Shown here one piece after another: positions 27,018-36,674 of a stretch of 49,613 nt of DNA. The translations under genes were made by a program, and so were the position numbers. The DNA lies in the NCBI GenBank assembly GCA_016210115.1, contig JACQUW010000418.1, forward strand, positions 1-49,613. The letters are read 5' to 3'. Positions within the stretch are counted from its first letter, which is position 1. Every line of letters starts with the position of its first letter. This DNA comes from Deltaproteobacteria bacterium (GTDB taxonomy: Bacteria; Desulfobacterota; Binatia; UBA9968). Under the pieces are notes generated by a model that worked only from the letters and a program-made list of their open reading frames with translations, had not been told where the DNA came from and did no database searches.

Positions 27018-27288
27018 GATCCTGAATTATAATAGGCGGCCAAGAAATTAGAAATAGACTCCTCCTCGTCGCGGGGAGCTGCGAGCTGAGGCTCCCTAGC
27101 ACCCCTAGCACGCTCTAGCGCGCCAATACGCAAGTTAAATCTTTATGAGACACGGCGTGGTAATCCTCGGCCGTGTGATTAGCTCCGAAAGCTTAATCCC
27201 GCCGTTGCAACCCGGACCGGACGGTATTGCCGGGTGGCATTATTTCGCCAGTTGGGTTAAAAGGAATGCCATCTTTTCTGGAGGTCTT

Positions 27289-28209
27289 ATGAGCACGGAA
27301 ATTCGCAAGGTGGGGGTTGTGGGAATCGGATTAATGGGAAGCGGTATCGCTCAAGTGGCTGCGACCCGGGGTTTTCCAACCGTGGTGGCCGACGTTACGG
27401 AAGAAATTGTTAAACGGGGCACGGAACGAATCCGGGAGAGTCTTCAGCGTCTGGCTGAGAGCCACGAAAAATCTGGCGGCAAGAGCGGGATTCCGCCTCA
27501 AGAGAAGGAAAAAATTCTCACCCGGCTTGAGACCACCACTGAACGGGCGAAACTTCTGGATTGCGATATTCTGATTGAAGCGATCATGGAAAGAGAGGGT
27601 CCAAAGATCGAGCTTATCTCATCCATGGCCGAATTGGGCTATCGTGGACTGTTTGTCTCTAATACCTCGTCGATCTCGATCACGCGCCTTGCCGCTGTTT
27701 ATCCAAATCCGGAAAAATTCATGGGCATGCACTTTATGAACCCCGTTCCGCTCCAACCCGGCTGCGAATTGATTCGTGGCTTTCTCACATCGGATGAAAC
27801 TTTCGAGACAGTGACGAGCTTCTGTCGTGAATTGGGTAAGGAGCCGATCTTTGCTGAAGATAAGGCGGGCTTTGGAATCAATCGCATGTTCGTCCCCTTC
27901 CTAATCGAGGCCGTCAAAGTAGTCGAAGAAGGAATCATGAGCTGCGAGGATGCGGATAAGACCACGCTATGCCTTGGCCATCGGATGGGCCCGATCAGCA
28001 CACTCGATTATGTCGGACTCGACACGACCCTCGCGATCGCGGAGGTTCTGGAACACGATCTTGGGCCAGGCTACAAGGCTCCTGATTTGCTCTACAAATT
28101 GGTCGCCGCCGGCTTTTATGGGGTAAAAAGCAGCAAGGGATTCTACCTGTGGGACAAAGGCAAGAAACTCGGTATCAATCCGGCGGTGGCCCGGTACCGG
28201 AGAAAATAG
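27289..28209 (+). CDS. 3-hydroxyacyl-CoA dehydrogenase
   Basis: An NAD-dependent enzyme oxidising 3-hydroxyacyl-CoA to 3-ketoacyl-CoA. Rossmann motif VGIGLMGSGIAQVAA (about 11-25), catalytic histidine in FMGMHFMNPVP, and AEDKAGFGINRMFVPF leading into the C-terminal dimerisation domain. 306 residues, the stand-alone (PaaH/HBD) form rather than the FadB fusion. The ATG at 27289 with TGGAGGT (27279-27285) is the start; an upstream in-frame ATG at 27145 adds non-conserved sequence. The next gene is a solitary binding protein, so the pathway is unclear. Confidence 0.92.
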   Translation: MSTEIRKVGVVGIGLMGSGIAQVAATRGFPTVVADVTEEIVKRGTERIRESLQRLAESHEKSGGKSGIPPQEKEKILTRLETTTERAKLLDCDILIEAIMEREGPKIELISSMAELGYRGLFVSNTSSISITRLAAVYPNPEKFMGMHFMNPVPLQPGCELIRGFLTSDETFETVTSFCRELGKEPIFAEDKAGFGINRMFVPFLIEAVKVVEEGIMSCEDADKTTLCLGHRMGPISTLDYVGLDTTLAIAEVLEHDLGPGYKAPDLLYKLVAAGFYGVKSSKGFYLWDKGKKLGINPAVARYRRK

Positions 28210-28362
28210 GCGCTCCGTCATACCCGGGCTCGTCTGGCTTTTGGAGGAATGACCATGAACTTGGATCGCCCTAAACAATGAAAGCCGGACACGAGCCCTC
28301 GGGGCGTAAGGCGGAGGACCGCGGACGTCCGATGAGCCCGGTTCGACTCATGGTACCTGCCC

Positions 28363-28418
28363 ACCTGTCTGCGTGCGGACGCCTGCCCGCGCCCTGGCAG
28401 GCGGGCGCACAGGCAGGT
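28363..28418. repeat. Dispersed palindromic repeat, copy A (long form)
   Basis: A 56-nt imperfect palindrome. Outer arms are ACCTGTCTGCGTGCGGAC (18 nt) and GCACAGGCAGGT (12 nt), identical to the arms of copy B at 36759-36790 in opposite orientation. A 26-nt internal block forms its own hairpin, GCCTGCC/GGCAGGC. It lies 55 nt upstream of the start of a substrate-binding protein gene. Confidence 0.85.
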
Positions 28419-28472
28419 CGGCCGCGGCCCGGAACCTTGCGCCACGAGGCTGCCACTTTCGGAGGAACATCC

Positions 28473-29483
28473 ATGAACCCGTCCTCGGGAAAGCGATCGC
28501 GCAATCGGCTCCATCTTTTACTGACCGCATTATTCGCTTCCTTTTCCTTTACCGTTTGGGCTGAATCAGCCCTGCCTCAATCCGACAAGGTCACCGTCGC
28601 CGTTATTACGCTCAGTCTCAATAACCTTCCCATCTACGTGGCCCAGGAAAAGGGGTTCTTCACGCAGGAGAATCTCTTTGCGGAGGTGGTTCTTCTAGGA
28701 GCCAGCACGAGGGCGATTCCCGCTCTGATCGGAGGCTCCGTGCATCTGTCGGCCTCAGCCGCGATGACCACGATGAGAGCCGTGGAAAAGGGGGCGGCCC
28801 TTAAAATCGTGGGTGGTCTCGTCAACGGACCCACTTACGATCTGATTTCTTTGCCCAAATACAAAACGATGAAGGACCTCAAGGGCAGCACGATCGGTGT
28901 AACGGGTCTGGTCACCAGCGATACGATTTTACTGAAAGAGATGCTCAAGGCAAACGGCCTCGAGTATCCCAGAGACTATAGCATGCTTGCTATCGGAGGC
29001 GGCTTCGAGAGGTGGGTCGCGCTTCAAAGCCGTAACATCGCGGCCGGCATCCTGAATCCCCCCTATACATTTGCCGCAGAAGAGGCGGGATTCAACAATC
29101 TTGGCTCGACCGTTAAATATACGCCCGACTTCACGCAGACAGTACTCAATGTACGGGCCGCCTGGGCGAATGAAAACAGGGCCGTGCTGACGAGATTCAT
29201 GAAAGCTATTCTCCGGGCTGACCGCTGGATTTACGCGCAGAAGGAAGACACAGTGAGAATTATCGCCAAGAGGCTGAAGTTCAGCGATAAACATTCGGAG
29301 GCCAGCTGGCGCTATTTCACCGAAAACAATATCATTCCCAAGGTCGGGGAAGTGAATCTTAGAGGGATGGACAAAGTCTTGCAGCTTCTGGCCGAAGATG
29401 GGACCTTGAAATCTTCCTACCCCTCATATGAGAAATACATGGATAATACTTACCTGGCAGAGGCGAAGCGCTCTCTTCAGTAG
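28473..29483 (+). CDS. Solitary ABC-type substrate-binding protein, NMT1/SsuA/ThiY-like
   Basis: A 336-residue secreted type-2 periplasmic binding protein. Signal peptide about 1-30 (RNRLHLLLTALFASFSFTVW). The family pattern LSLNNLPIYVAQEKGFFTQE near 48-67, then KTMKDLKGSTIGVTGLVTSD and YPRDYSMLAIGGGFERW, matches NMT1-like proteins that bind small organic ligands. The ATG at 28473 follows GGAGGA (28461-28466); an earlier in-frame start at 28278 would read through repeat copy A. No permease or ATPase gene is adjacent. Confidence 0.88.
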   Translation: MNPSSGKRSRNRLHLLLTALFASFSFTVWAESALPQSDKVTVAVITLSLNNLPIYVAQEKGFFTQENLFAEVVLLGASTRAIPALIGGSVHLSASAAMTTMRAVEKGAALKIVGGLVNGPTYDLISLPKYKTMKDLKGSTIGVTGLVTSDTILLKEMLKANGLEYPRDYSMLAIGGGFERWVALQSRNIAAGILNPPYTFAAEEAGFNNLGSTVKYTPDFTQTVLNVRAAWANENRAVLTRFMKAILRADRWIYAQKEDTVRIIAKRLKFSDKHSEASWRYFTENNIIPKVGEVNLRGMDKVLQLLAEDGTLKSSYPSYEKYMDNTYLAEAKRSLQ

Positions 29484-29619
29484 CGGCATCGCCAGTCGGC
29501 TCGGCTGTGTTCCCGAAGCGTCCCGAGCTCCCTAAGTCTCGTTCAAATCGTGGAGGCCCGTAAACGGTGAAAAACTCGCTTTTGGACGGCCCAGCTAAAC
29601 AAAGACGGAATGATCAGGC

Positions 29620-30399
29620 ATGCACGAAGCGGAAATCAAACGGGCACTCAAAGAAAATAAAGTAGTCCTTGGCTCATTTGTATCGGAGATCTGGGCGCCG
29701 ACCATCGCCTGGATGTACGCCACGGCCGGATTCGACTTTATGTTCATCGATATGGAACACGGAAGTTTCAATATGGAGACGGCCGCCTCAATGATCCTGG
29801 CCTCCCGCGCCGTTGGGATCGCCCCAGTCGTCCGGGCTCCCTCCAACGATCGGCCGTCACTGATGCGCCCGCTCGATGCCGGCGCGGCGGGACTTCTGGT
29901 GCCGATGGTGGAAACACGCGCTTACGCGGAGCAAGTCGTCCGTTACGCAAAGTACCCTCCGACCGGACAGCGCGGGCTGGCGCTGCGGCGGGCGCATAGC
30001 TACTACCGGGCTTTGCAGGCTGGCCCTTATCTGCGGCGCGCCAATGACGAGACTCTGATTATAGCCCAGATCGAAACCCAAACTTCAGTTGACAACCTGA
30101 ACGAGATCCTCAGCGTAGGGGGAATCGATGTCGCCTTCATTGGGCCTGCCGATCTATCGACCAGCATGGGCTACCCTGGGCAGGCTTCTCACCCGGAGGT
30201 AATCGCAGCCATTGAGCGTGTTATGGAGATCTCAAAGCGTTACGGCGTGAGTCCGGGCATTCACGTCACAGATGTCGAATCCGCCGGGGATTGGGCGAAA
30301 CGAGGCATGCGTTTCATTTCCTACTCGGGAGATGTCGGATTTATTGTGGACACTGCCTCCAAGGATCTGGCCCGGATTCGGGCAAAAATTCAACCTTGA
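29620..30399 (+). CDS. HpcH/HpaI-family aldolase
   Basis: A class II, metal-dependent pyruvate aldolase of 259 residues. Active-site residues are present: E46/H47 in IDMEHG, R72 in VVRAPS, E152 in AQIETQ and D178 in FIGPADLS (metal ligands). Such enzymes cleave 4-hydroxy-2-oxo acids, or 2-keto-3-deoxy sugar acids, to pyruvate and an aldehyde, typically at the end of aromatic or sugar-acid breakdown. The upstream binding protein could import a precursor. Precise substrate unknown. Confidence 0.9.
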   Translation: MHEAEIKRALKENKVVLGSFVSEIWAPTIAWMYATAGFDFMFIDMEHGSFNMETAASMILASRAVGIAPVVRAPSNDRPSLMRPLDAGAAGLLVPMVETRAYAEQVVRYAKYPPTGQRGLALRRAHSYYRALQAGPYLRRANDETLIIAQIETQTSVDNLNEILSVGGIDVAFIGPADLSTSMGYPGQASHPEVIAAIERVMEISKRYGVSPGIHVTDVESAGDWAKRGMRFISYSGDVGFIVDTASKDLARIRAKIQP

Positions 30400-30519
30400 T
30401 AATCTCTTGAGACGAGTTATTTTGACGGTGTTACGAGTGCCATCGCGCTTCGCGCGAACCGGCCTCGCAGTCACGCCTTCATCGGGCTGGCTGATGGGAT
30501 TAACCATGCGGAGGGCGCA

Positions 30520-31011
30520 ATGAAAGGACAATCCAAATCTCCCACCCGACGCGATCGCCTGATCCGAGAGCGCGTGCATGATGCCTACAAGACCAGAAAG
30601 AAATTGCCTGAACCAACGGTCTGCCCCGATTGCCTGGCCGTATTTCACAAAGGAAGGTGGCAATGGGGAGCCAGACCTCCGGACTCGCATAACGAAGAGA
30701 GGTGTCCCGCATGCCACCGGATCCACGACAAATACCCTGCGGGTTTTATCACACTGAGCGGGCAATTTTTCCAGGAGCACAAGGCAGAGATAGTGAATCT
30801 GGCGCACAATGTCGAACTCAACGCTAAGGCGCAGCATCCGCTTCAGCGAATAATGTTCGAAGAAGAAAAGGATGATGGGCTTCTGATCACAACCACGGAT
30901 ATCCACCTCGCGCGCGGGATCGGGGAAGCGCTCCATCGCGCCTATCATGGAGAACTGGATTACCAGTACGCCGAAGAGGGCAATATCCTACAGTTATCCT
31001 GGAAACGGTGA
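30520..31011 (+). CDS. Zinc-ribbon protein of the BCAM0308 type
   Basis: A 163-residue cytoplasmic protein. Basic N-terminus (SPTRRDRLIRERVHDAYKTR), a two-CxxC zinc ribbon (C35/C38 in TVCPDCLAVF and C62/C65 in RCPACHRIHD) and an alpha/beta C-terminal part (LLITTTDIHLARGIGEALHR). It resembles the BCAM0308 family, whose function is unknown; the ribbon plus small domain recalls NMD3-like RNA or ribosome binders, which is speculation. It lies 22 nt before the broken VOC gene. Confidence 0.7.
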   Translation: MKGQSKSPTRRDRLIRERVHDAYKTRKKLPEPTVCPDCLAVFHKGRWQWGARPPDSHNEERCPACHRIHDKYPAGFITLSGQFFQEHKAEIVNLAHNVELNAKAQHPLQRIMFEEEKDDGLLITTTDIHLARGIGEALHRAYHGELDYQYAEEGNILQLSWKR

Positions 31012-31033
31012 TGACGAAAGGAGAACGAGAACG

Positions 31034-31531
31034 ATGCCGATCAGAATCAAAAGAACCGGACATCTGGTGTTGCGCGTAAAGGATCTTGAACGTTCAAAGC
31101 GTTTTTTCACGGAGATTTTAGGCTTGCCCCTGGTCGGAGACAATGGCAAGGGTATGCTGTTTTTCAGTCCGGATGTGAACGAGAACCATCACCTGCTGGC
31201 AATCCGCCAGGCAAAAGACGGCTCTCGCCTTCCCGATCCTGAGCAGGTCGGCATGGAGCATGTCGCCTATGAATTGGGTTCTTTTGCCGACCTTCAGGAA
31301 GCGTACCGGATACTTAAGGCGAACGGCGTAAAGATTCACCACATGGTTTTCCATGGCATCACCAAGAGCATCTACTTCTTCGATCCGGACGGAAACATGC
31401 TCTAGGTCTACTGCAACGTTCCGCCGGATGAATATCGTAAGAGCGTTCCTAATCCCTATGGGCTTTATGGAGATATATCAGGCGAGCTCGAAGGCAAGGA
31501 GGCTCAAAGACCCGGGACGGTAGCGCCTTAA
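31034..31531 (+). pseudogene. VOC (glyoxalase/dioxygenase-fold) gene interrupted by an in-frame amber codon
   Basis: ATG at 31034 with GAAAGGAG (31016-31023). The frame encodes a VOC-fold metalloprotein with metal ligands H10 (HLVLRVKDLERSKRFF) and H76 (MEHVAYEL). At codon 124 (31403-31405) TAG replaces the expected glutamate in the DPDGNMLE motif, the third metal ligand. The same frame continues with VYCNVPPDEYRKSVPNPYGL for 41 codons to TAA at 31529, exactly as an intact protein would. One base change (GAG to TAG) explains it. Product truncated at 123 residues would lack the metal ligand. Original function probably an epimerase, lyase or ring-cleavage enzyme. Confidence 0.85.
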
Positions 31532-31633
31532 TCGCTGGGATCTACGGTCCCTCGCCACGAAGGCACCAACTCACAAACCTTCTTCTCTCTCAGCGCTTCG
31601 CGATTTTTTGGCGAAAGCAATTTTCCTCGTATC

Positions 31634-33082
31634 TTAGAACGTCAGCATTCCCATAAAGTCATTGACCGGTGTTGATGCAAGACGGTCGAAATCCAGACAG
31701 AGGTCCAGCATCGCCGCGCATTTTTCCGCAGGAAAGCGAGAGGCCAGGTTACCCTCGAACTTTTTTATGAGCAGTGGAATTCCCTCTCCGCGTCTGCGCC
31801 GGTGGCCCACGGGATACTCAACTGCGATTTTTTCCGTGCATGAGCCGTCTTTGAATCGGACCTGGAGCGCACTGGCGATCGAACGCTTTTCAGGATCAAG
31901 GTAATCCCTGCTATATTGCGGATCTTCCATCACGACCATCTTACCGCGCAAAGCATCGATGCGAGGGTCGCTGGCGACATCATCCTGATAATGATCGGCG
32001 GTCAACGCCCCGAAAAGCAATCCCACCGCCACCATATACTGGAGGCAGTGGTCGCGGTCGGCGGGATTATAGAGCGGTCCGGTCTTGTCGATAATCCGGA
32101 TGGCCGACTCTTGCGTTGTAATCACAATGCTTTCGATCTCATCAAGCCGATCTTTTACAGATTCGTGCAACTGGAACGCGCATTCGACCGCTGTCTGAGC
32201 GTGAAACTCCGCGGGAAAGGAGATTTTGAAAAGAACGTTCTCCATCACGTAAGACCCAAAGGAGCGCGGCACAGAAAAGGATTTTCCCCTGAACAGCGCA
32301 TCAAAGAATCCCCAGGTCTTGGCTGAAAGCGCCGAAGGATAACCCATCTCATCCTTGAGCGCGATTAAGGCCTGCCAGACTCCCCGGCTGGTTGCATCTC
32401 CGGCCGCCCATGATTTGCGAGAACCGGTATTTGGGGCATGGCGATAGACGCGCAAAGATCCGCCGTCGACCCAGGCATTCGAGACCGCATTGATGATCTG
32501 TTCCTTGCTGCCGCCCAGCATAGCGGTTACCACCGCGGCCGTAGCCACCCTCACCAGGATGACGTGATCCAGACCCACACGGTTGAAGCTGTTTTCCAGG
32601 GCCAGTATCCCCTGGATCTCATGCGCTTTGATCATAGCGGTAAGAATGTCTCTCACAACCAGCTCTCGCCCGTTTGCGAGAGAGCGGGCGCGGCTTGCGA
32701 AATCCGCGGCGGCGAGGATGCCCCCCAGATTGTCGGACGGGTGGCCCCACTCGGCGGCAAGCCAGGTATCGTTGAAATCCAACCATCGTATGAGAGAGCC
32801 GATGTTAAAAGCGGCCTGGACAGGGTCCAGTTCCCAGCGAGTGCCCGGCACGCGAGCCCCATCCGGGGCTACCGTTCCAGGCACGATCGGCCCCAGAAGC
32901 TTGGCGCAGTCGGGATAGCGCAGTGCCAGGATCGCGCAGCCCAGTGTATCCATCAGGCAATAGCGCGCGGTGTCATAGGCCTCATGGCTTTCTATGGCAT
33001 ATTCCGTCACGTAGTCAGCGATATCGACGAACAGCTTCTCGGGGGCAGGTCTGACATTGTGGGTCGGAGCGGTCATGGACAT
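31634..33082 (-). CDS. prpD: 2-methylcitrate dehydratase (MmgE/PrpD family)
   Basis: PrpD dehydrates 2-methylcitrate to 2-methyl-cis-aconitate in the methylcitrate cycle. 482 residues with family segments [69 protein letters not shown] and [17 protein letters not shown] chose the ATG at 33082, four nt after the prpC stop; the frame is open upstream through prpC but that part is non-homologous. Adjacency to prpC makes PrpD the best call among MmgE/PrpD members. Confidence 0.92.
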   Translation of the reverse strand: MSMTAPTHNVRPAPEKLFVDIADYVTEYAIESHEAYDTARYCLMDTLGCAILALRYPDCAKLLGPIVPGTVAPDGARVPGTRWELDPVQAAFNIGSLIRWLDFNDTWLAAEWGHPSDNLGGILAAADFASRARSLANGRELVVRDILTAMIKAHEIQGILALENSFNRVGLDHVILVRVATAAVVTAMLGGSKEQIINAVSNAWVDGGSLRVYRHAPNTGSRKSWAAGDATSRGVWQALIALKDEMGYPSALSAKTWGFFDALFRGKSFSVPRSFGSYVMENVLFKISFPAEFHAQTAVECAFQLHESVKDRLDEIESIVITTQESAIRIIDKTGPLYNPADRDHCLQYMVAVGLLFGALTADHYQDDVASDPRIDALRGKMVVMEDPQYSRDYLDPEKRSIASALQVRFKDGSCTEKIAVEYPVGHRRRRGEGIPLLIKKFEGNLASRFPAEKCAAMLDLCLDFDRLASTPVNDFMGMLTF

Positions 33083-33086
33083 CCCG

Positions 33087-34211
33087 TTAGCCGATCCGTT
33101 TGGAGATCGGCACAAGCGGCCGTGGCGCCGGCCCGGTATAATCGGCGAGGGGCCTGATGAGCCGGTTGTCGCTCCTTTGCTCGATGATGTGAGCCGACCA
33201 CCCGGTGATCCGCGACACCACAAAAAGTGGAGTAAACATCGGCGTTGGAATACCACAAAAATGGTAAGTAGTGGCACTGTAGAAATCTAAATTGGGAAAA
33301 AGCTTTCTTTCCCGCCACATCACCTGTTCAATCCGTTCTGAAACCGGGTAAAGCCGCTTATCGCCGAGCGCCTGCGCAAGTTTTTTGGACCAGCTCTTGA
33401 TCACATCCGAGCGGGGATCAGACACCGTGTAAACGCGGTGGCCAAATCCCATGATGAGATTCTTGGCCGCAAGCATCTCCGAAAGACCGTTTTCCGCTTC
33501 ATCGGCGGACGTGAAACGTTCGATCAGCTCCATCGCAGCTTCGTTGGCTCCCCCATGAAGCGGCCCCCGAAGCGCGCCGATCGCGCCTGTAACAGCGGAA
33601 TAAAAATCGGGCAATGTCGATGTAATGACACGCGCCGTAAACGTTGACGCATTGAATTCATGTTCCGCATAAAGAATCATCGAAACGTCGATCGCCCGGC
33701 GCTGCAGCTCATCCGGTTTTTTTCCGTGCAGCAGGTGCAGAAAATGCCCCGCTGAGGTTTCGTCGTCGGTGACCGGCTCAATGCGCCTGCCGTTTTTGCG
33801 AAAGTGGTGCCAGTAGAGCAGTATGGAGCTGAAGCAGGCGATGAGGCGGTTGGCCACGGCAAACTGGTCGCGCTTATCATTTTCGGGTTCCAGCGAGCCC
33901 AGCGCCGAACATCCCGTGCGCATCACATCCATCGGATGAGCATCGCCCGGGAGTTGCTCGAGAACGGTTTTGAGCTCTTTCGGCAGGTCTCTTAACTGGC
34001 AGAGCCGCTCTCTGTATTGCTTAAGCTCCTTCTCATCCGGCAGCCGGCCGTAGATCAACAAATAGGCCACTTCCTCGAAAGTTGAATGCTCCGCCAGGTC
34101 GTGAATCGAGTATCCCCGGTAGGTCAATCCCAGCCCTTCCTTCCCTACCGTGGAAATCGCCGTCTTGCCTGCGATTACACCCGCTAATCCGGCTGACTTA
34201 TCCTTTGACAT
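33087..34211 (-). CDS. prpC: 2-methylcitrate synthase / citrate synthase
   Basis: PrpC condenses propionyl-CoA with oxaloacetate. 374 residues, the short type II form typical of 2-methylcitrate synthases. Start motif [39 protein letters not shown], the substrate-binding histidine region [16 protein letters not shown] and catalytic [19 protein letters not shown] are present. AGGAGT-type ribosome site precedes the ATG. Together with prpD directly downstream and acuI upstream it defines a propionyl-CoA operon. Ordinary citrate synthase activity may coexist. Confidence 0.92.
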   Translation of the reverse strand: MSKDKSAGLAGVIAGKTAISTVGKEGLGLTYRGYSIHDLAEHSTFEEVAYLLIYGRLPDEKELKQYRERLCQLRDLPKELKTVLEQLPGDAHPMDVMRTGCSALGSLEPENDKRDQFAVANRLIACFSSILLYWHHFRKNGRRIEPVTDDETSAGHFLHLLHGKKPDELQRRAIDVSMILYAEHEFNASTFTARVITSTLPDFYSAVTGAIGALRGPLHGGANEAAMELIERFTSADEAENGLSEMLAAKNLIMGFGHRVYTVSDPRSDVIKSWSKKLAQALGDKRLYPVSERIEQVMWRERKLFPNLDFYSATTYHFCGIPTPMFTPLFVVSRITGWSAHIIEQRSDNRLIRPLADYTGPAPRPLVPISKRIG

Positions 34212-34252
34212 GGGCTACTCCTCAGGTATTGCTTTATCCAAAGCTGGAATCC

Positions 34253-35257
34253 TCATAAGCCTAAATTCACAACGAACCGCCCCTTGAGCTTACCTTCCAG
34301 TATAAGATCTATTCTACCATCCAGCTCTTCCAGAGAACCCTCCGAGAAATACTCATTGAGGCCATCCAACTTCCATTCTTCGGAGATCTTGTTCCAAATC
34401 AAGAGCCTCGTCTCCATGGCGCATTCGACCGAATCAATGCCCAACAGGCTTACTCCTCTTAATATAAATGGGTACACGGTGGTGGGAAGATCCGGTGACG
34501 CGACGAGACCGCAGCAACTCACCAAGCCGCCGTATCGGCTAGATTTGATGGCCGTAGCCAAAATATTGCCACCCACGGCGTCGACGACCCCGGCCCATCT
34601 TCCTTTAAGCACAGGTCTCGCCGAGGTGTCGTTCACCTCTTCTCTAGGAATGACTTCTTTGGCTCCCAAACGAGTGAGAAAATCCTTTTCAGCCGTTTTG
34701 CCGGTAGCTGCAACAACGGAATAACCGGCTTTTGCGAGGATTCCCACCGCAAAGCAACCTACTCCGCCGGTGGCTCCGGTGACCAGGACCTCTCCCTGGT
34801 TCGGGTTCAAACCGAAGCGCTCCATTTCCCAAACGGAAAGAGCGGCGGTAAACCCGGCCGTGCCATAAGCCATGCTTTCCTTCAGAGTCAACTTCCCCGG
34901 CCGCTTGATCGCCCACGAAGAAGGAACTCGAATGTATTGGCCGAACCCGCCCGCCGTGTTCATGCCGAGATCATAGCCGAACACGATCACTTCCTCTCCC
35001 ACCGCGAATTTTTCTTTCGCGCTCTCAACCACCACACCGGCCGCATCAATCCCCGGGGTGTGCGGGTAATTCCTGGTGACACCTTTATTCCCGGTCGCCG
35101 AAAGCGCGTCCTTGTAATTGAGAGAAGAGTACTTGACCTCGATGAGCAAGTCGCCTTTCGGGAGTTCGGACAAACTCTTTTGCGTAATTTCCCTTACGAA
35201 CTTCTTGTCAGCAGTCTCTCGCACGACCATTGCTTTGAAATTTTGCGGCAAAGGCAT
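34253..35257 (-). CDS. acuI: Acryloyl-CoA reductase / YhdH-type MDR oxidoreductase
   Basis: A 334-residue MDR enzyme of the YhdH/AcuI family, which reduces acryloyl-CoA to propionyl-CoA with NADPH. Family hallmarks: FKAMVVRETADKKFVREI, SSLNYKDALSATGNKG, PHTPGIDAAGVV, the nucleotide loop GATGGVGCFAVGIL and GLVASPDLPTTVYPFILRGV. No zinc ligands, as expected. Strong AGAGGAG site upstream. It is first in the operon acuI-prpC-prpD, so acryloyl-CoA or a related enoyl-CoA would be turned into propionyl-CoA and fed to the methylcitrate cycle. Confidence 0.9.
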   Translation of the reverse strand: MPLPQNFKAMVVRETADKKFVREITQKSLSELPKGDLLIEVKYSSLNYKDALSATGNKGVTRNYPHTPGIDAAGVVVESAKEKFAVGEEVIVFGYDLGMNTAGGFGQYIRVPSSWAIKRPGKLTLKESMAYGTAGFTAALSVWEMERFGLNPNQGEVLVTGATGGVGCFAVGILAKAGYSVVAATGKTAEKDFLTRLGAKEVIPREEVNDTSARPVLKGRWAGVVDAVGGNILATAIKSSRYGGLVSCCGLVASPDLPTTVYPFILRGVSLLGIDSVECAMETRLLIWNKISEEWKLDGLNEYFSEGSLEELDGRIDLILEGKLKGRFVVNLGL

Positions 35258-35627
35258 GTCTCATACTCCTCTGAAAATAAAGTTGGGACGAAACACCAGC
35301 CGGAGCATTCGTGAAATCCGATCCCACCAACATCCGCCGCTACCATCATGGCCCGATGCTGTCAAGAGCCGTTATTGCCGGTATCAAGGTGACCGTCCCC
35401 GGCGCCCCTGACCAGCTATTATAGCACCGTACTGGCAGTCATCTTCCATTCCGGCTCTCGCGTGCCGCGGCCCGATAGGCCTGAATGCCCGTCCGAATTA
35501 TTTCACGAATTTTCTGATACGCGACACGGGCAGAGGAATGAGATGACGCAGACGGATTTAGCGTATAAAAATCTTGCCCTTAGCTGCGGCTCTTTTGTCG
35601 CAGTTCGCGGTTGGTAATATCCTTGGC
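35258..35627. other. Intergenic region between acuI and a binding-protein gene
   Basis: 370 nt upstream of acuI and downstream of the binding-protein gene (both minus strand). It should hold the acuI promoter. No coding frame with family similarity, no clear hairpin with T-tract and no repeat were recognised. Confidence 0.4.
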
Positions 35628-36674
35628 TCATTTCCGCACGATGCTGCGCAGCAATTTTTCCCATTTCATTACCTCTTGCTCATATTGTTCGGTCGTGAGG
35701 CCCTTGCCATCATACCAGCGCTTGAATCCGTAATCTTTGGTGGCGCTTCCGTATTTGTATTTTTCAAGGATCGCCTGCCCATCAGGGCCGAGAAGAAAAT
35801 CCACCATGAGAAGCGCCGCGTGAGAATGGGGAGGCCTCGCTGCCAGGACGGGTGCGCCCGCATTAACGGGGACTAATTCCATGGGCACCCAGTCTACAGG
35901 AGCTCCCTTTTCCATGGCTTCAAGAGCATGCGTCCGAAAAATTATCGGGGAGCCGCTAATCTCACCCGCAGCGATCTGATCCCGAACTCCAACACTGCCG
36001 AGGGCAAAAACGCGAATGTCCTGCGCCTTCAATTTCTTAACGAAAGCCTCGCCTTTCACCTTCAGCATCGCCCCTATGGCCCTGGCGCCGGTCCCTCCAG
36101 TCCCCACAGCGAGGTGACCCTTCAACGCGGGATTGAGCAAACCTTCAAATCCTTTGGGAACAGCATCAGGAGGAATCCTGTTCTTGTTATAGCCGAAGCC
36201 GACGTAGGACTCCCGAGCAATGGTCCAGAAAAAGAGCCCTTTGTCTGCCTTTTCCCTCGCCTCTGGCGGGTAATTGCGAATATAAGGCGAGTTGAAAGCG
36301 CCGAGAAGCCCGGCCTCACGCATGGACAAGAGGCTGTCGCTGGTCGTTTCTAAAGCATCTACGATGTACCGTCTGGCCCGAGCCTCTTCAGTCATTCTTG
36401 CGGCCAAGTCCGATCCGCTCGCGCGGTACACTTCGACTTTGACTCCCGGATACTTCGCTTCGAAAGCTTGAGCGAGCGCTTTGTATGACCCCCCGGACAA
36501 TGAGGTGTACCAAACGACCTTGCCTTCGGCCTTAGCCCGTGCAAAGAGAATTTTTTCACGGTCCGCTCCCATGTAGGCGACCAGTTCCGCCAGATTATTG
36601 GGCTGGGAGATTTGCGCTGATGCCAACCGTACACTGGTGAACAATATCACCAGGATCGCGATTAAATTTGACAT
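35628..36674 (-). CDS. Solitary extracellular solute-binding protein, iron(III)/polyamine-type fold
   Basis: A 348-residue secreted binding protein. Signal peptide about 1-21 (MSNLIAILVILFTSVRLASA). VVWYTSLSGGSYKALAQAFE, followed by YPGVKVEVYRASGSDLAARM, is typical of the FbpA/AfuA-like type II binding proteins, and GFGYNKNRIPPDAVPKGFEG and LLMVDFLLGPDGQAILEKY of the C-terminal half. The ATG at 36674 has GGAGGA upstream; a GTG at 36701 is a worse start. No transporter subunit is adjacent, so the ligand is unknown. Repeat copy B lies 85 nt upstream. Confidence 0.87.
   Translation of the reverse strand: MSNLIAILVILFTSVRLASAQISQPNNLAELVAYMGADREKILFARAKAEGKVVWYTSLSGGSYKALAQAFEAKYPGVKVEVYRASGSDLAARMTEEARARRYIVDALETTSDSLLSMREAGLLGAFNSPYIRNYPPEAREKADKGLFFWTIARESYVGFGYNKNRIPPDAVPKGFEGLLNPALKGHLAVGTGGTGARAIGAMLKVKGEAFVKKLKAQDIRVFALGSVGVRDQIAAGEISGSPIIFRTHALEAMEKGAPVDWVPMELVPVNAGAPVLAARPPHSHAALLMVDFLLGPDGQAILEKYKYGSATKDYGFKRWYDGKGLTTEQYEQEVMKWEKLLRSIVRK

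Noticed and set aside
28278..28472. Long N-terminal extension of the binding protein at 28473
   Set aside because: It reads through palindromic repeat A and precedes the signal peptide, which must be N-terminal; a strong GGAGGA precedes 28473.
29600..31011. HpcH/HpaI aldolase as a substitute 2-methylisocitrate lyase for the prp cluster
   Set aside because: PrpB belongs to a different branch (isocitrate-lyase/PEP mutase family); the gene shows HpaI motifs and is on the opposite strand from prpCD.
33083..33277. 65-residue extension of PrpD into prpC
   Set aside because: The sequence is an out-of-frame translation of the prpC C-terminus; the ATG at 33082 lies four nt after the prpC stop.
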